This document shows positions 27,382-37,352 of a stretch of DNA of 64,000 nucleotides, one piece after another. The stretch comes from Leptolyngbya iicbica LK (GTDB taxonomy: Bacteria > Cyanobacteriota > Cyanobacteriia > Phormidesmidales > Phormidesmidaceae). The first letter of the stretch is position 1, and every line of letters begins with the position of its first letter. The translations under genes and the position numbers were made by a program. A model generated the notes under the pieces. It did not search any database, was not told where the DNA came from, and saw only the letters and a list, made by a program, of their open reading frames with translations. The DNA lies in contig NZ_QVFV01000002.1 of the NCBI RefSeq assembly GCF_004212215.1, positions 1,507,719 through 1,571,718 on the forward strand, given 5' to 3'.

Positions 27382-28003
27382 CGATCACGAAGCCGTCTTA
27401 GGGGGCACCGTCATGGCGTTAGAAAAGACCTATCCCGATGCCACCATTCGCACGGCGGGGACGGCCCAAGCGGCTTTAGAAGATTTAGGCTACGGTTTAC
27501 CCGATCTGGTCATGACCGATCTCTCGATTCCCAAAGCTTCCGGGGCACCGTCGGAAATCGATGCGGGCATTGAGCTGCTGCGATCGCTGCTGGCCGATTA
27601 TCCCGAACTGAATATCGTGGTGCAGAGTGCTCACGTGCGATCGCTAGTGCGCCTCAAACCCGCCATCGACGCCCACCGGGGGGGCTTTACCATTGCCGAC
27701 AAAAACCTGCCCATGCAAGAAATGTTGACCAAAGTGGACTGGGCGCTGAAGGGGTTAATCTATACCCCCCGCGATATGCGCACGGGCATTGAAGTGAAGC
27801 CAGAATGGCTAGAAGTGTTGCGCCTCGCCTTTAAAGAAGGATTGCAGGATAAAGCGATCGCCGAAGAAATCAACGTCGCTGAACGCACCGTCCGCCACTA
27901 CTGGACGAAGGTGCAGGATGCCCTGGAGGTCTACCCCGAAGCGGGCAAAAACATCCGCATTCAAACCGAAATCCGCGCCCGCGAAGAAGGCTTGATCGAT
28001 TGA
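27341..28003 (+). CDS. NarL/LuxR-family response regulator
   Basis: 220 residues. Receiver domain 8-~130 with the acidic pair Asp14/Asp15 (VIDDHE), the phospho-acceptor Asp60 (LVMTDLSIP) and a Lys in IADKNLP. The C-terminal LuxR-type HTH lies near 160-205 (AFKEGLQDKAIAEEINVAER, TVRHYWTKVQDAL). It likely binds DNA as a dimer. The GAPSEID insert after beta-3 is unusual. Overlap with the sensor-like gene suggests a functional pair; ftsH follows in the same direction. Confidence 0.87.
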   Translation: MTSPTPSLKLLVIDDHEAVLGGTVMALEKTYPDATIRTAGTAQAALEDLGYGLPDLVMTDLSIPKASGAPSEIDAGIELLRSLLADYPELNIVVQSAHVRSLVRLKPAIDAHRGGFTIADKNLPMQEMLTKVDWALKGLIYTPRDMRTGIEVKPEWLEVLRLAFKEGLQDKAIAEEINVAERTVRHYWTKVQDALEVYPEAGKNIRIQTEIRAREEGLID

Positions 28004-28154
28004 GGGGGCGTCCCGAATCATCCGGTTGAACTAGGGTGTGGCAAGCCGATCAAGCGGCGCGATCGGCAAACAGTACAATTGAACTTCAGAAGCGCGATCG
28101 CTGGCGCTGTCTACCTTTGCCAACCGCTCGATACCGTCACCCCTGATAAACGCT

Positions 28155-30029
28155 ATGCCTGTTCAAAAAGATCCCCAACCACCCCGCTCTCGTCAGTTAA
28201 TCAATTTGGTGTTCTTCCTCAGCACCGCCTTTTTGATTGTGAATCTGCTGTTTCCGGAGGCGTTTGGCTCCACCACGCCCCGCGAACCCTACAGCATGTT
28301 TATCCATCGGGTGCAAGCGCATGAGGTGATCAAGGCGTCCGTCGGGCAGGATGAAATTCGTTATCAGGTGGCCGACGCCAATGGCGAACCGGGGCAAGTG
28401 TACGAAACCACGCCGATTTTTGACCTGCAACTGCCCCAAGTGCTGCAAGATAACGGGGTGGAATTTGCCGCTGTGCCCGCGCAAAATCAATGGTTTGGCA
28501 ATATTCTCAGCTGGGTGATTCCGCCGCTGATTTTTGTCGCGGTGTGGCGCTTTTTCTTGGCGCGCAACGGGGGCGGCTCCCAAGGGGTGCTTTCCATCGG
28601 CAAAAGCCGCGCCAAAGCCTACGTCCAAGATGAAGCGACCAAAACCACCTTTGCCGATGTGGCGGGAGTCGAAGAGGCGAAGGCGGAATTGGTGGAAATC
28701 GTAGACTTTCTCAAAACGCCCCGACGGTTTACGCAACTCGGGGCCAAGATTCCCAAGGGGGTGCTGCTGGTGGGGCCACCGGGAACTGGGAAAACCCTGC
28801 TGGCAAAGGCCGTTGCGGGGGAAGCGGGGGTACCGTTCTTCAGCATTTCGGGTTCCGAATTTGTGGAAATGTTCGTCGGCGTCGGCTCTTCGCGGGTGCG
28901 CGACCTGTTTGAGCAGGCGAAAAAACAAGCCCCCTGCATTGTCTTCATTGACGAGTTGGATGCCATTGGCAAATCCCGCAGTTCCGGTGGATTTTACGGC
29001 GGCAATGATGAGCGGGAGCAAACGCTAAATCAGTTGCTCACCGAGATGGATGGCTTTAGCGCTGGCGACAACACTGTGATCGTGCTAGCGGCGACGAACC
29101 GACCCGAAACCCTCGATCCAGCCTTGTTACGACCCGGTCGCTTTGACCGTCAGGTGCTAGTCGATCGCCCCGATGTGAAAGGGCGCGAGGCGATTCTGTC
29201 AATTCACGCCCAGGGGGTGAAGCTGGACGACGAGGTGGATCTGAAGGCGATCGCCACCCGCACCCCCGGATTTGCTGGGGCGGATCTGGCCAATCTGGTG
29301 AATGAAGCCGCCCTGCTCGCCGCCCGTAACAATCACGACGCCGTCAAGCAGGCGGACTTTGCGGAAGCGATCGAGCGGGTCGTCGCCGGATTGGAGAAAA
29401 AGAGCCGCGTCCTGAACGACACCGAGAAAAAGATCGTGGCCTATCACGAAGTCGGTCACGCCCTCGTAGGGGCGGTGATGCCGGGGAGCGACCAGGTGGC
29501 GAAGATTTCCATCGTGCCGCGTGGCATGGCGGCCCTGGGCTACACCCTGCAACTACCGACGGAAGATCGCTTCTTGCGCAATGAGGCGGAACTGAAGGGC
29601 CAAATTGCCACGCTGCTGGGGGGGCGATCGGCGGAGGAAATCGTGTTCGGCAGCATCACCACCGGAGCCGCAAACGACCTGCAGCGGGCCACCGACCTGG
29701 CGGAACAAATGGTGACCACCTACGGCATGAGCAAGGTGTTGGGGCCGCTGGCCTACGATCGCGGTAGCCAACCCGCCTTTTTGGACAATGGCATGATGCA
29801 AAATCCCCGCCGCGCCGTCAGCGCCGAAACTGCGAAGGAAATCGACCATGAGGTGAAGGAACTGGTGGAAGCTGGGCACCAGCGTGCCCTCGCGATTCTG
29901 GCTGCTAACCGCGACCTGATGGAAACCATCACCCAAAGCCTGCTGGAGTCTGAAGTGATTGAAGGGGAAAGCCTGAAGGAGTGGCTGTCGCAAGTGCAAG
30001 TACCTGACGAGCAAATGCTGACGGTTTGA
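28155..30029 (+). CDS. ftsH: FtsH ATP-dependent zinc metalloprotease
   Basis: 624 residues. Membrane helices near residues 15-35 and 113-135 bracket a periplasmic/lumenal loop. The AAA+ module has Walker A GPPGTGKT (near 206), Walker [13 protein letters not shown] and the SRH region [18 protein letters not shown]. The zinc site is HEVGH (near 432). FtsH degrades damaged membrane proteins and, in cyanobacteria, takes part in photosystem II repair. The paralogue (FtsH1 to 4) cannot be fixed from sequence alone. Confidence 0.97.
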   Translation: MPVQKDPQPPRSRQLINLVFFLSTAFLIVNLLFPEAFGSTTPREPYSMFIHRVQAHEVIKASVGQDEIRYQVADANGEPGQVYETTPIFDLQLPQVLQDNGVEFAAVPAQNQWFGNILSWVIPPLIFVAVWRFFLARNGGGSQGVLSIGKSRAKAYVQDEATKTTFADVAGVEEAKAELVEIVDFLKTPRRFTQLGAKIPKGVLLVGPPGTGKTLLAKAVAGEAGVPFFSISGSEFVEMFVGVGSSRVRDLFEQAKKQAPCIVFIDELDAIGKSRSSGGFYGGNDEREQTLNQLLTEMDGFSAGDNTVIVLAATNRPETLDPALLRPGRFDRQVLVDRPDVKGREAILSIHAQGVKLDDEVDLKAIATRTPGFAGADLANLVNEAALLAARNNHDAVKQADFAEAIERVVAGLEKKSRVLNDTEKKIVAYHEVGHALVGAVMPGSDQVAKISIVPRGMAALGYTLQLPTEDRFLRNEAELKGQIATLLGGRSAEEIVFGSITTGAANDLQRATDLAEQMVTTYGMSKVLGPLAYDRGSQPAFLDNGMMQNPRRAVSAETAKEIDHEVKELVEAGHQRALAILAANRDLMETITQSLLESEVIEGESLKEWLSQVQVPDEQMLTV

Positions 30030-30123
30030 GGCGGCGGAAGCCTGCTTGGGGAGAGGGGCGATCTCTTATACCCTTTCGGGTGAATGCAAACTGAGTCAGT
30101 CGATACCAGCTTTTGTTGATGGT

Positions 30124-30531
30124 TCAGGCCTGTCGCCAATTTTCGATCTGCAAGTTGGGAACACGCTCAAACTCACGTTGGTTAGCCGTAACCATCACCA
30201 AGTTATGATGAAGGGCCGTGGCGGCAATCAGGACATCATATGCGCCAATGGGCTGCCCTTGAGATTTCAGCACCGCTCGAATTTGTGCGGCTTGTTCAGC
30301 TTCGGCAGTGCCGAAAGGCAACTGTGTTGCGGAAGAGAGAATGCCAGCGATCGCGGGTTCAACTTTCTGCGCTCGCTGCGGGTTGAGCACCAAGCCGTAG
30401 CGTAGTTCCATGACAGTGATGGCTGAGATAGCAACGTCAACTGGTGGCGTTTGCTTGAGTCTTGCGATTGTTCCCGCTTCGCCTTTGATGAAGTCGCTGA
30501 TGACGCAGGTATCGAGCAGATAGCGCATCAA
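30124..30531 (-). CDS. vapC: PIN-domain ribonuclease toxin, VapC-like
   Basis: 135 residues. The PIN acidic residues are visible: Asp in YLLDTCVISDF, Glu in VMELRYGL, and Asp in AYDVLIAATAL with the later EF run. VapC toxins cleave RNA and are neutralised by VapB. Its start overlaps the antitoxin stop by 4 bases, the usual operon layout. Confidence 0.9.
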   Translation of the reverse strand: MMRYLLDTCVISDFIKGEAGTIARLKQTPPVDVAISAITVMELRYGLVLNPQRAQKVEPAIAGILSSATQLPFGTAEAEQAAQIRAVLKSQGQPIGAYDVLIAATALHHNLVMVTANQREFERVPNLQIENWRQA

Positions 30532-30770
30532 AATAGCTCCGGTTCACGGGGCGGCAGGAGTTCTTCGCGGTAGGCTTCAAACGCGGGAAAGTCCGGAGTG
30601 CCTTCATAGGACAAAACCAATTCTGACCACTGGGATGTGGTGGCAGTTGTTGGTTGAGTTGCCTGACGCAGAGCTTGCAAGATCAATGCTTGAAGCGAAA
30701 CTTTAGATTGAGCTGCCCGATACATCAAACTTTGCTCAAGGTCTGGGGGTAAGTCGATCTTAATTTCCAT
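30528..30770 (-). CDS. vapB: VapB-like antitoxin
   Basis: 80 residues. The N-terminal EIKIDLPPDLEQSLMYRAAQ with SLQALILQAL resembles a ribbon-helix-helix DNA-binding domain; the C-terminal acidic/Pro-rich tail (FPAFEAYREELLPPREPELF) would wrap the toxin. It lies directly upstream of vapC on the minus strand and probably autoregulates the pair. Confidence 0.85.
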   Translation of the reverse strand: MEIKIDLPPDLEQSLMYRAAQSKVSLQALILQALRQATQPTTATTSQWSELVLSYEGTPDFPAFEAYREELLPPREPELF

Positions 30771-30855
30771 CGCATGTCTTCTCCAATCAAGATATGTGTC
30801 TTATTGTCCCAGTGATAGATGGCCTGTAAATCATCTAGTACAGACATTCTACTCT

Positions 30856-33800
30856 TTAGTATTCATCGACAAATTGGGGATGAACCCAGAGAAATTCGCG
30901 CCGCTTATTTTGCACTTTCTCCAAACCGCCAAAGCCAGGATCTTTATCTTTGAGCAAAGCATGGAGTTCTCGGAGCATGGCACCTTGAGCGCGAATAGCC
31001 TCCCCATGCTCAAACTCGGCTTCATCTCGTTTGGTATGCCAATCGACCGCAATGTTGCTGCTCTTGATGCCAAACTCCAGACTTTTTTGACCGAGATCGA
31101 GTTCTTCTTTGATGCCTTGGTAGGTGCTGTCATCGAGCATGAACTGGGTGGTGGAGGCGGCGACAGGTAAAACCAAGCTCAAAGTCCCGGTCACAAATTT
31201 GAAAACGGGAACGGCTTTGGTAAACCACTCGCGATTGAGTTCTAGTTCATAGACACCTTGCTTGGGGGCGTCTGGATTTAAGACGGGCAGGGGTTTGCGG
31301 GAATGTTCACACCAGAGCGTAAGTCGGAATTTTTCGGCAACCCAGTTGGGGCGATCAAAGAAACCCGGATCAACAGGCTGAAAGCTAAACAACCGAGGGC
31401 CTTCTTTGGCTTCATCAATGAGCATTTGCATGAGGTAAGCGAACTGCTGATCGATACGGCTCATCATTGCCCGCTGCTCTCGCGATAATGCCTGATATCG
31501 CTGGTGTTCGCGGCGGTCAAGCTTTACGAGATCGCTGCGGATGGCATTCTCAAGATCCTTAGCCATATTTTGAAACTGGTCGATCCCAATTACCTGGGAG
31601 GGGGCTGGCGTGGTGGGGGCGTTGTTCAGCAGTTGATCAATGTTTTGCCACTCGTCACAACCGGATACCGTACAGGGGAATTCGGGGCGATTTTTCTTTT
31701 TGCTTTCGATCAGCTTTTGCACTTCAAAAAGCCCCTGTCCTGGGTTTTCCATGCCGCAGGGCGCAATACAAGGCACCATGATGTTGCAATTCAGCCCTTC
31801 CCAAAAGCTCTCGACCAACCATTTGACCTCTTCGGTGAGGTAAGAGAGAAAGCGTTCTGGATAGGCGGCGCGGACAGTGATTTTGACATCGTTACCGATG
31901 TGTTCCAGCAGGGCGCGACCGTTGTAGTCGTTATCGAGCATGAGACCCCGCTGCCAATGGACGCTGTCGGGGTAGTTGTTGCGACCCAAAGAATATTTGT
32001 GGAGGCGGACGATGAGTTGGTAAAACAGCCCTTCAGCGTTGGCACTTTGGCCGCGATCGTCTACGATGCGGCAGATTTGGACTTGTTGGCGATCTCCAGC
32101 TTCAGGTTCTGCGCCCCAGTTGGGCAGTTGCTCTGGGCGTTGGTCGGGCACCAATTGGGCAATCAGGTGAGTATTGCTGGCTTCGGGCACAGCGGGATCG
32201 AGGACGACTCTGTAGGAAAGATCGAAGCGCTCCATCAGCCGCAGAAAGATGGGATGGAGTTCTATGGGATAGCCCGTTTCGCCTTTAAACGGGGGATGGC
32301 TCCAGAGTTGGCTGAGATGCTCAAACTCGACGAGGCCATTGCGATCGCGGGTCAACTCATCATCAAGGACAAAGCTGATGGCTTTGGCGAGCCAGTCGGG
32401 TTGCAGGATGACGGTATCCTTAAGGATTTCGTCGTAGTGGTAGTGGATGAGATAGCCCAGGGTGTGGGACACGCGCACAAACAGTTCAGCGGCAAAGCCT
32501 TCGAGTCCGTGTTCTTCACAGAGGGCGATGACATCGCTGTAGGGCATATAGGGCTTGCCGGAAGCTTCCAGCAATTCGCGAATCTGCTGCCATTTGGTCG
32601 GTACTTTGCGACCCATGCCGGGAAGAGTCGCGGCAACCTCCGCAATGGCCTCTCGCAATTCGGCAATGCCCGTGCCCTCTTTGCTATCGATGTGGTGAAA
32701 GCCCAGAACGGTATCGCTACCAAACAGGTCAATTAATTCTTGACGATCAATGTCGGGCTGACGTTGACCAGGCCCACCGTGAGTAGCAACCACCAGAATC
32801 TTGGCATCCGGCTCTCGATGCTTAATCAGCGTAATCCACTCTTTGACAAACCCCTGCTGTGGCCCCTCACGGGGCTTCCACACCACCAGATAGACTGCTG
32901 TAGAGCTGAAAAAGAGCTGATGAGTGGGACGATAAACCCGCTGCCCTCCAAAGTCCCAACCGTTAAGTGTAATTTCTGTTCCGTTGTTTGAAGCGTTGAC
33001 AATGACAGGCTTAATCTCAATACCATGAGTCGTGGGGCGGCCTTCTAACCAGTCATCACCCCGCAATGATCCCAGCAAGCAACTTTTCCCAACCTCGCCC
33101 TCCCCAACCAAGATTAACTTGGCTTCACTCAGTAATACTTCTCCTTCTGCTCTGGCCCTCAAATATTGAGAAATCGCTCTCATGCCTTGTTCGTAAGCTG
33201 CTGAGAGATCAGGATTCAGTGGGTTATGGTCAAGCTCAATTTTAATGAGTAGGGGAATCTGTACTAGAGAAGTAGGTAGATCAATTAAATGATTAGACTC
33301 CAATTCGAGACTTTCGAGGTTTTTTAAATCTCCGAGCCATTCAGGCAAAAATTTGAGTTGGCACTTATAAGCCCAGAGTCTCCTAAGTTGCTTCATATGC
33401 CTGACAGAGCTTGGAAGATTTCCTAAATAATTACCTCCTGCTACGTAACCTAGCCCGAGCTGCCGTAGTTGTTTAAGTGATGAGAAACTATTAGGCAATT
33501 TCGATAATTGGTTATCTGTTAAATTCAGACTTTGTAACTGATTCAAAGCAAAAAATACTTCTGGCAATTCTTTTAATTGATTTCCAGCAAGCCCCATAAA
33601 CCTTAGCTGGTGTAAGGATCTTATTGTAAGAGGTATCGTCTCCAATTGATTGTCAGTAAAATCGAGGGAGCGTAATTCAGTCAGATCCCCGATCCATTCA
33701 GGCATTTCCGTTAGCTGATTGCCAGAAAAATAAAGATTCTGCAATTGCCTAAAGTTTTGAATGAATCCCGGCAATTCCGTCAATTGGTTGCCAGAGAAAT

Positions 33801-34083
33801 CAAGTTTTTGCAATTGGGTGAGAGTGGCGATCGCCTTAGGCAATTCCGATAATTGGTTACCAGAAAGGTTAAGCGATTGCAATTGGGTGAGAGTGGCGAT
33901 CACCTCGGGTAATTCCGCCAATTGGTTGCCAGAAAGATTCAGCGATTGCAATTGGGTGAGAGTGGCGATCGCCTCGGGTACTTCTGTTAAGCCCAATCCA
34001 CTGAGATCAAGTTCCGTCGCACCCTCCTGACGGGCTGCTTCAATTCGTCGTTCTGCTTCCTGGTAGGCTTCATCTCGCGCCAT
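30856..34083 (-). CDS. ROCO family GTPase with leucine-rich repeats
   Basis: 1075 residues. After a short helical lead, residues ~20-300 hold about 12 leucine-rich repeats (LxxLxLSGNQLxELP type). A Ras-of-complex GTPase follows, with P-loop GEGEVGKS near residue 328, switch II WDFGGQ near 378 and a THGG at the NKxD position. A COR domain (~500-750) and a C-terminal region with further helices follow. Bacterial ROCO proteins dimerise through COR. Several repeat units are near-identical in DNA, suggesting recent duplication. The cellular role is unknown. Confidence 0.9.
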   Translation of the reverse strand: MARDEAYQEAERRIEAARQEGATELDLSGLGLTEVPEAIATLTQLQSLNLSGNQLAELPEVIATLTQLQSLNLSGNQLSELPKAIATLTQLQKLDFSGNQLTELPGFIQNFRQLQNLYFSGNQLTEMPEWIGDLTELRSLDFTDNQLETIPLTIRSLHQLRFMGLAGNQLKELPEVFFALNQLQSLNLTDNQLSKLPNSFSSLKQLRQLGLGYVAGGNYLGNLPSSVRHMKQLRRLWAYKCQLKFLPEWLGDLKNLESLELESNHLIDLPTSLVQIPLLIKIELDHNPLNPDLSAAYEQGMRAISQYLRARAEGEVLLSEAKLILVGEGEVGKSCLLGSLRGDDWLEGRPTTHGIEIKPVIVNASNNGTEITLNGWDFGGQRVYRPTHQLFFSSTAVYLVVWKPREGPQQGFVKEWITLIKHREPDAKILVVATHGGPGQRQPDIDRQELIDLFGSDTVLGFHHIDSKEGTGIAELREAIAEVAATLPGMGRKVPTKWQQIRELLEASGKPYMPYSDVIALCEEHGLEGFAAELFVRVSHTLGYLIHYHYDEILKDTVILQPDWLAKAISFVLDDELTRDRNGLVEFEHLSQLWSHPPFKGETGYPIELHPIFLRLMERFDLSYRVVLDPAVPEASNTHLIAQLVPDQRPEQLPNWGAEPEAGDRQQVQICRIVDDRGQSANAEGLFYQLIVRLHKYSLGRNNYPDSVHWQRGLMLDNDYNGRALLEHIGNDVKITVRAAYPERFLSYLTEEVKWLVESFWEGLNCNIMVPCIAPCGMENPGQGLFEVQKLIESKKKNRPEFPCTVSGCDEWQNIDQLLNNAPTTPAPSQVIGIDQFQNMAKDLENAIRSDLVKLDRREHQRYQALSREQRAMMSRIDQQFAYLMQMLIDEAKEGPRLFSFQPVDPGFFDRPNWVAEKFRLTLWCEHSRKPLPVLNPDAPKQGVYELELNREWFTKAVPVFKFVTGTLSLVLPVAASTTQFMLDDSTYQGIKEELDLGQKSLEFGIKSSNIAVDWHTKRDEAEFEHGEAIRAQGAMLRELHALLKDKDPGFGGLEKVQNKRREFLWVHPQFVDEY

Positions 34084-34123
34084 ATTCTCTCACCAAGCTT
34101 TCTGCCACCTCCGTTATAGCTTT

Positions 34124-34201
34124 CGTAGGTGCATCCGCGTAGCGATGCACCATTCCATTCATGTCGGGCGGTGCATTAGCTTCGCTGAATGCACCCTACG
34201 G
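34124..34201. repeat. Palindrome with GTAGGTGCATCC / GTGCACCCTAC ends
   Basis: A segment starting GTAGGTGCATCCGCGTAGCGATGCACC and ending GCATTAGCTTCGCTGAATGCACCCTAC, with inverted ends and two internal hairpins, sits in the gap between the ROCO and patatin genes. Similar GTAGGG-N-GCGCAGC repeats occur elsewhere in cyanobacteria; another relative may be the GTAGGGTGTCATAAGCGCAGC run near 37893. Confidence 0.65.
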
Positions 34202-34224
34202 GGGGCAATTTGGGGGAGAGGCAC

Positions 34225-35298
34225 CTATTCCATCTGCAAGTGGGCCTTAATTTCGGGCAACTGCTGCTGGGCATAGTCGTAACCCGTTTGGATAATCGCC
34301 TTAGCCTGATGAAAGTCAAAGATACCGTACTGACTCAAGGGTGGCTGTAGCAGAATCTCGGGCGGATGCTCAGTGAGCATGCTGTGCGTGACGCGCTGCT
34401 CCATCACATTAAGCGACACTCCAATTACATCAAAAATGTTGGGGCCTTGCCGTTCTTCCGGCATCCAGTTGTCGAGCTTGGCTTGCAGTTGATCTTGCAG
34501 GGTTGCGTACTGGTCTTGAAGGCGTTGCAAAACCTTGGCGGCGCGGGTGCTCTGAAATTGGTCGGCCAGGCGATCAAGCTGCTCGGGCATGCGGTTGCGA
34601 TCGCTCTCCGAGGCTTCGGTCAGGGGATTGTCTGACGACTCAGCACCGCGATCGCCATCCGCCATCTCTGGATCTGAATCATCGGGCTGATTGCGGGTTG
34701 GTGCGGCAGTGGAGTCAGTGCTCATTTCCCCAGACGTTTCATCCGGCGGAGCGGGATGATTGAGATTCACCGCCAGCACCACATCGACGCCCAAGCGGCG
34801 GGCCACATCCACCGGCACGGGGTTCACAATACCGCCATCTCCCAGATGACGACCAGAATGCAAGAATGGGGTGAAAATGCCCGGAATTGAAATGCTCGCG
34901 CGAACGGCATCGGCCAGGTGTCCCTGCTCTAAACAAACGGGGCCGCCAGTTTCGAGATCCGTCGCGACGCAGCAAAAGGGAATGGTGGTGTCTTCGATGT
35001 GGCGATCGTAGAGATGCTCCGACAATAAGTCGTAGATGCGGTTGCCATCGAGCAACCCCGTGCTGGGAAAGACCACATCAAAATACGAGACGATCGCCCG
35101 CCAGTTGAGGTTTTGCACAAAGGCTTCAAGTTCATCGAGTTCATCCGCCGCATAGATGGCCCCGACAAAGGCTCCGATGCTAGAGCCCGCGATCGCGTGA
35201 ATCTGAATACCGGCCTCCTCCAAAGCACGAATGACGCCAATATGCGCCCATCCCCTCGCTCCGCCACTGCCTAGCGCTAGCCCCAAGGTCTTCACCAA
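34225..35298 (-). CDS. Patatin-like phospholipase
   Basis: 357 residues. The oxyanion motif GSGGARGWAHIG is at residues 11-22; the nucleophile elbow GSSIG follows near residue 40 and the catalytic Asp is in GDGGIVNPVP near 170. This is the RssA/NTE group of lipid acyl hydrolases. A Ser/Asp/Pro-rich insert around residues 190-260 separates the catalytic core from a helical C-terminus. Substrate unknown. The N-terminus lacks a signal peptide. Confidence 0.9.
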   Translation of the reverse strand: MVKTLGLALGSGGARGWAHIGVIRALEEAGIQIHAIAGSSIGAFVGAIYAADELDELEAFVQNLNWRAIVSYFDVVFPSTGLLDGNRIYDLLSEHLYDRHIEDTTIPFCCVATDLETGGPVCLEQGHLADAVRASISIPGIFTPFLHSGRHLGDGGIVNPVPVDVARRLGVDVVLAVNLNHPAPPDETSGEMSTDSTAAPTRNQPDDSDPEMADGDRGAESSDNPLTEASESDRNRMPEQLDRLADQFQSTRAAKVLQRLQDQYATLQDQLQAKLDNWMPEERQGPNIFDVIGVSLNVMEQRVTHSMLTEHPPEILLQPPLSQYGIFDFHQAKAIIQTGYDYAQQQLPEIKAHLQME

Positions 35299-35383
35299 GT
35301 CTCTGTCCCCTTGTGGTTAATGACACACACAGCATACGTGCTGCCACCAATTTCGTTAGACCAAGAAGCAGAATTGAACCGGT

Positions 35384-36208
35384 TTAATCCACCTTGGTTT
35401 CATCCACTAGCGTCAGGCTCACCCAGGTGCCCTGAACGGAATATTGGCGAATCAGGCGTTGGCGATGGGTGGGAGAAATCAGCCAGCCGACTTCCAGAAA
35501 CAGCGGTTGGCGCGGCGTGATCGCGGTGGGACAGGTCGAGGACGCGCCATCGGGCAAAAGCAACACCTGCACCGGCTGACTCCCGGTGGTGAAAAGAAGG
35601 CGATCGCCACTCACCACCCCCTGCGACTGAATGGATGGCCCCCCATCGCCAAATTGCAGCGTTTGTTCTACGGTACCGCTGTGATGGGCGATCGCTAAGC
35701 GCGTGGCATAGGTGTCATCCGGGCGCAAATCGGGATACACCGTGGTCGCTTCTCCCACCCAGGTGCCGACCAATTCCTCGACTCGCAATGGGGAGCGCGT
35801 CGAGGGCGCTGTGCCATCCAGATGTTCGCGAATCAGGGTGAGCTGGTGCAGGTCACGGTTTTTGTCAAAGAGCTGCACCAGGCGCAGGCGATGGTTGGCA
35901 GCAATCAAGCCCAGCTCCACGCCAAATTCGGAAAACGGCCCCCACTGCATGGAACCCTGAGAAAACGCGCCATTGTCCAAAAACAGCACACTTTTGGCCA
36001 GCGTGCGATATTGCAGCACTGTTTCCTGGGGCGGTTCTCCCGGTGGCTGTTTGGTAATGGTCTGCCGCATCAGATTGTCGTGATCCAGTGGCTGCAACTC
36101 AACCACGGTGGGCGTATCGGCCAACACCTCACCCGTCGGCGACACTTGTGTAAAAGAGCCGACCCAGCGCCCCGTATTTTTGAGCAACCGTTGCCATTGG
36201 GATGCCAT
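35384..36208 (-). CDS. DUF3598-family protein
   Basis: 274 residues. It matches, by pattern, the cyanobacterial DUF3598 proteins: two lipocalin-like halves, each opening with W.G.F/W.GE (GRWVGSFTQVSPTGEV and GTWVGEATTVYPDLR). No cysteines or catalytic motif stand out. Function is not established. Lipocalin-like folds in cyanobacteria include bilin lyases (CpcS), but this protein lacks recognisable lyase motifs. Confidence 0.7.
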   Translation of the reverse strand: MASQWQRLLKNTGRWVGSFTQVSPTGEVLADTPTVVELQPLDHDNLMRQTITKQPPGEPPQETVLQYRTLAKSVLFLDNGAFSQGSMQWGPFSEFGVELGLIAANHRLRLVQLFDKNRDLHQLTLIREHLDGTAPSTRSPLRVEELVGTWVGEATTVYPDLRPDDTYATRLAIAHHSGTVEQTLQFGDGGPSIQSQGVVSGDRLLFTTGSQPVQVLLLPDGASSTCPTAITPRQPLFLEVGWLISPTHRQRLIRQYSVQGTWVSLTLVDETKVD

Positions 36209-36278
36209 CGTGCCTGCCCCTCAAACCTCTGAAATTCAGCGTCTCATGTTTTGTTGCGGCACTGGCCGTTCCGTAAAT

Positions 36279-37205
36279 TTAGTTGATGGCAGTCACCGTC
36301 GAGCCAGTCGTGTCGATCGCCAGCGGGGTCGCATCCACAATTTCAATACCGGTTTGCTGCCAGGCTTGGGCCATCGCCTGGGCGATCGCGGCGGCCCGAT
36401 CGGCGCTGCCCAACGCCAACAGGGTCGGCCCCGCCCCGCTAATGGTGACTCCATAAGCCCCGGCATCCCGCGCGGCCTGAGTCACCGCGTCGTAACCGGG
36501 AATCAGGGACTTGCGGTAGGGCTCGTGGATGCGATCGCCGATCGCCGTCCGCAACCAATCGCCATTCCCTGTCGCCAACGCTTGAATGAGTAGGCCCAGA
36601 TGGCCCATCGTATAGACCGCATCCGCCCGCGAATATGCCGTCGGCAACACCGCCCGCGCCTGGGCAGTAGAAACCTCAAAAGCGGGGACCACCAAGATCG
36701 GAATAATGTCTGGATGCCACGGCACCTCGCATACCGTAGCCGTCCCCGCATCGTCTACCGTGGTCAGGCGACAGCCCCCCAACAACGCGGGCACCACATT
36801 ATCCGGGTGTCCCTCAATTTCGGTGGCGAAATCCGCGAGCGCCTGGGCATCCAGAGGTTCCCCCGCCATCGCATTTGCCCCCAAAATGCCCCCCACGATC
36901 GCCGTCGAAGAGCTGCCCATCCCCCGGGCCAACGGCACATCCAGCTCAATTTCCAAGCTCAGTGCCGGAACGGGTTGCCCAATTTTGTGAAAGAACTTTT
37001 GAAACGCCACATAGGCCAAATTGGAAGCATCCGTGGTGACGCGATCGCTATCCAAACCCTGCACAGTAATTTGTAGCGTCTCGGCCGTCGGCAGCGACGC
37101 AAAGGTGAAGTGGTTGTAGCGGGTCAGCGCTGCCCCCAGACAGTCAAACCCCGGCCCAATATTCGCGGTGGTCGCCGGTACCGCTACTCGAAATGCCCCG
37201 CTCAT
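36279..37205 (-). CDS. thrB: Homoserine kinase
   Basis: 308 residues from the ATG at 37205, preceded by GGAAGGAGGG; a GTG 15 bases upstream lies in the ribosome site and is rejected. A GHMP kinase that phosphorylates homoserine for threonine synthesis. Motif 1 is [15 protein letters not shown]; the ATP loop is [16 protein letters not shown]; motif 3 is [15 protein letters not shown]. Cytoplasmic. Confidence 0.95.
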   Translation of the reverse strand: MSGAFRVAVPATTANIGPGFDCLGAALTRYNHFTFASLPTAETLQITVQGLDSDRVTTDASNLAYVAFQKFFHKIGQPVPALSLEIELDVPLARGMGSSSTAIVGGILGANAMAGEPLDAQALADFATEIEGHPDNVVPALLGGCRLTTVDDAGTATVCEVPWHPDIIPILVVPAFEVSTAQARAVLPTAYSRADAVYTMGHLGLLIQALATGNGDWLRTAIGDRIHEPYRKSLIPGYDAVTQAARDAGAYGVTISGAGPTLLALGSADRAAAIAQAMAQAWQQTGIEIVDATPLAIDTTGSTVTAIN

Positions 37206-37352
37206 GTCCCCTCCTTCCACGATCCTGCGCCGCTGTTACCCGCACTAGCGCCCCGAATATTACCATTCATTCTGGGGACCACGTTGAGTTCATCAAGATT
37301 CGAGCGCCGATTTCGCTAGACTAGATGCGGTCTGAGCCCAGGGAGAGCCAGC

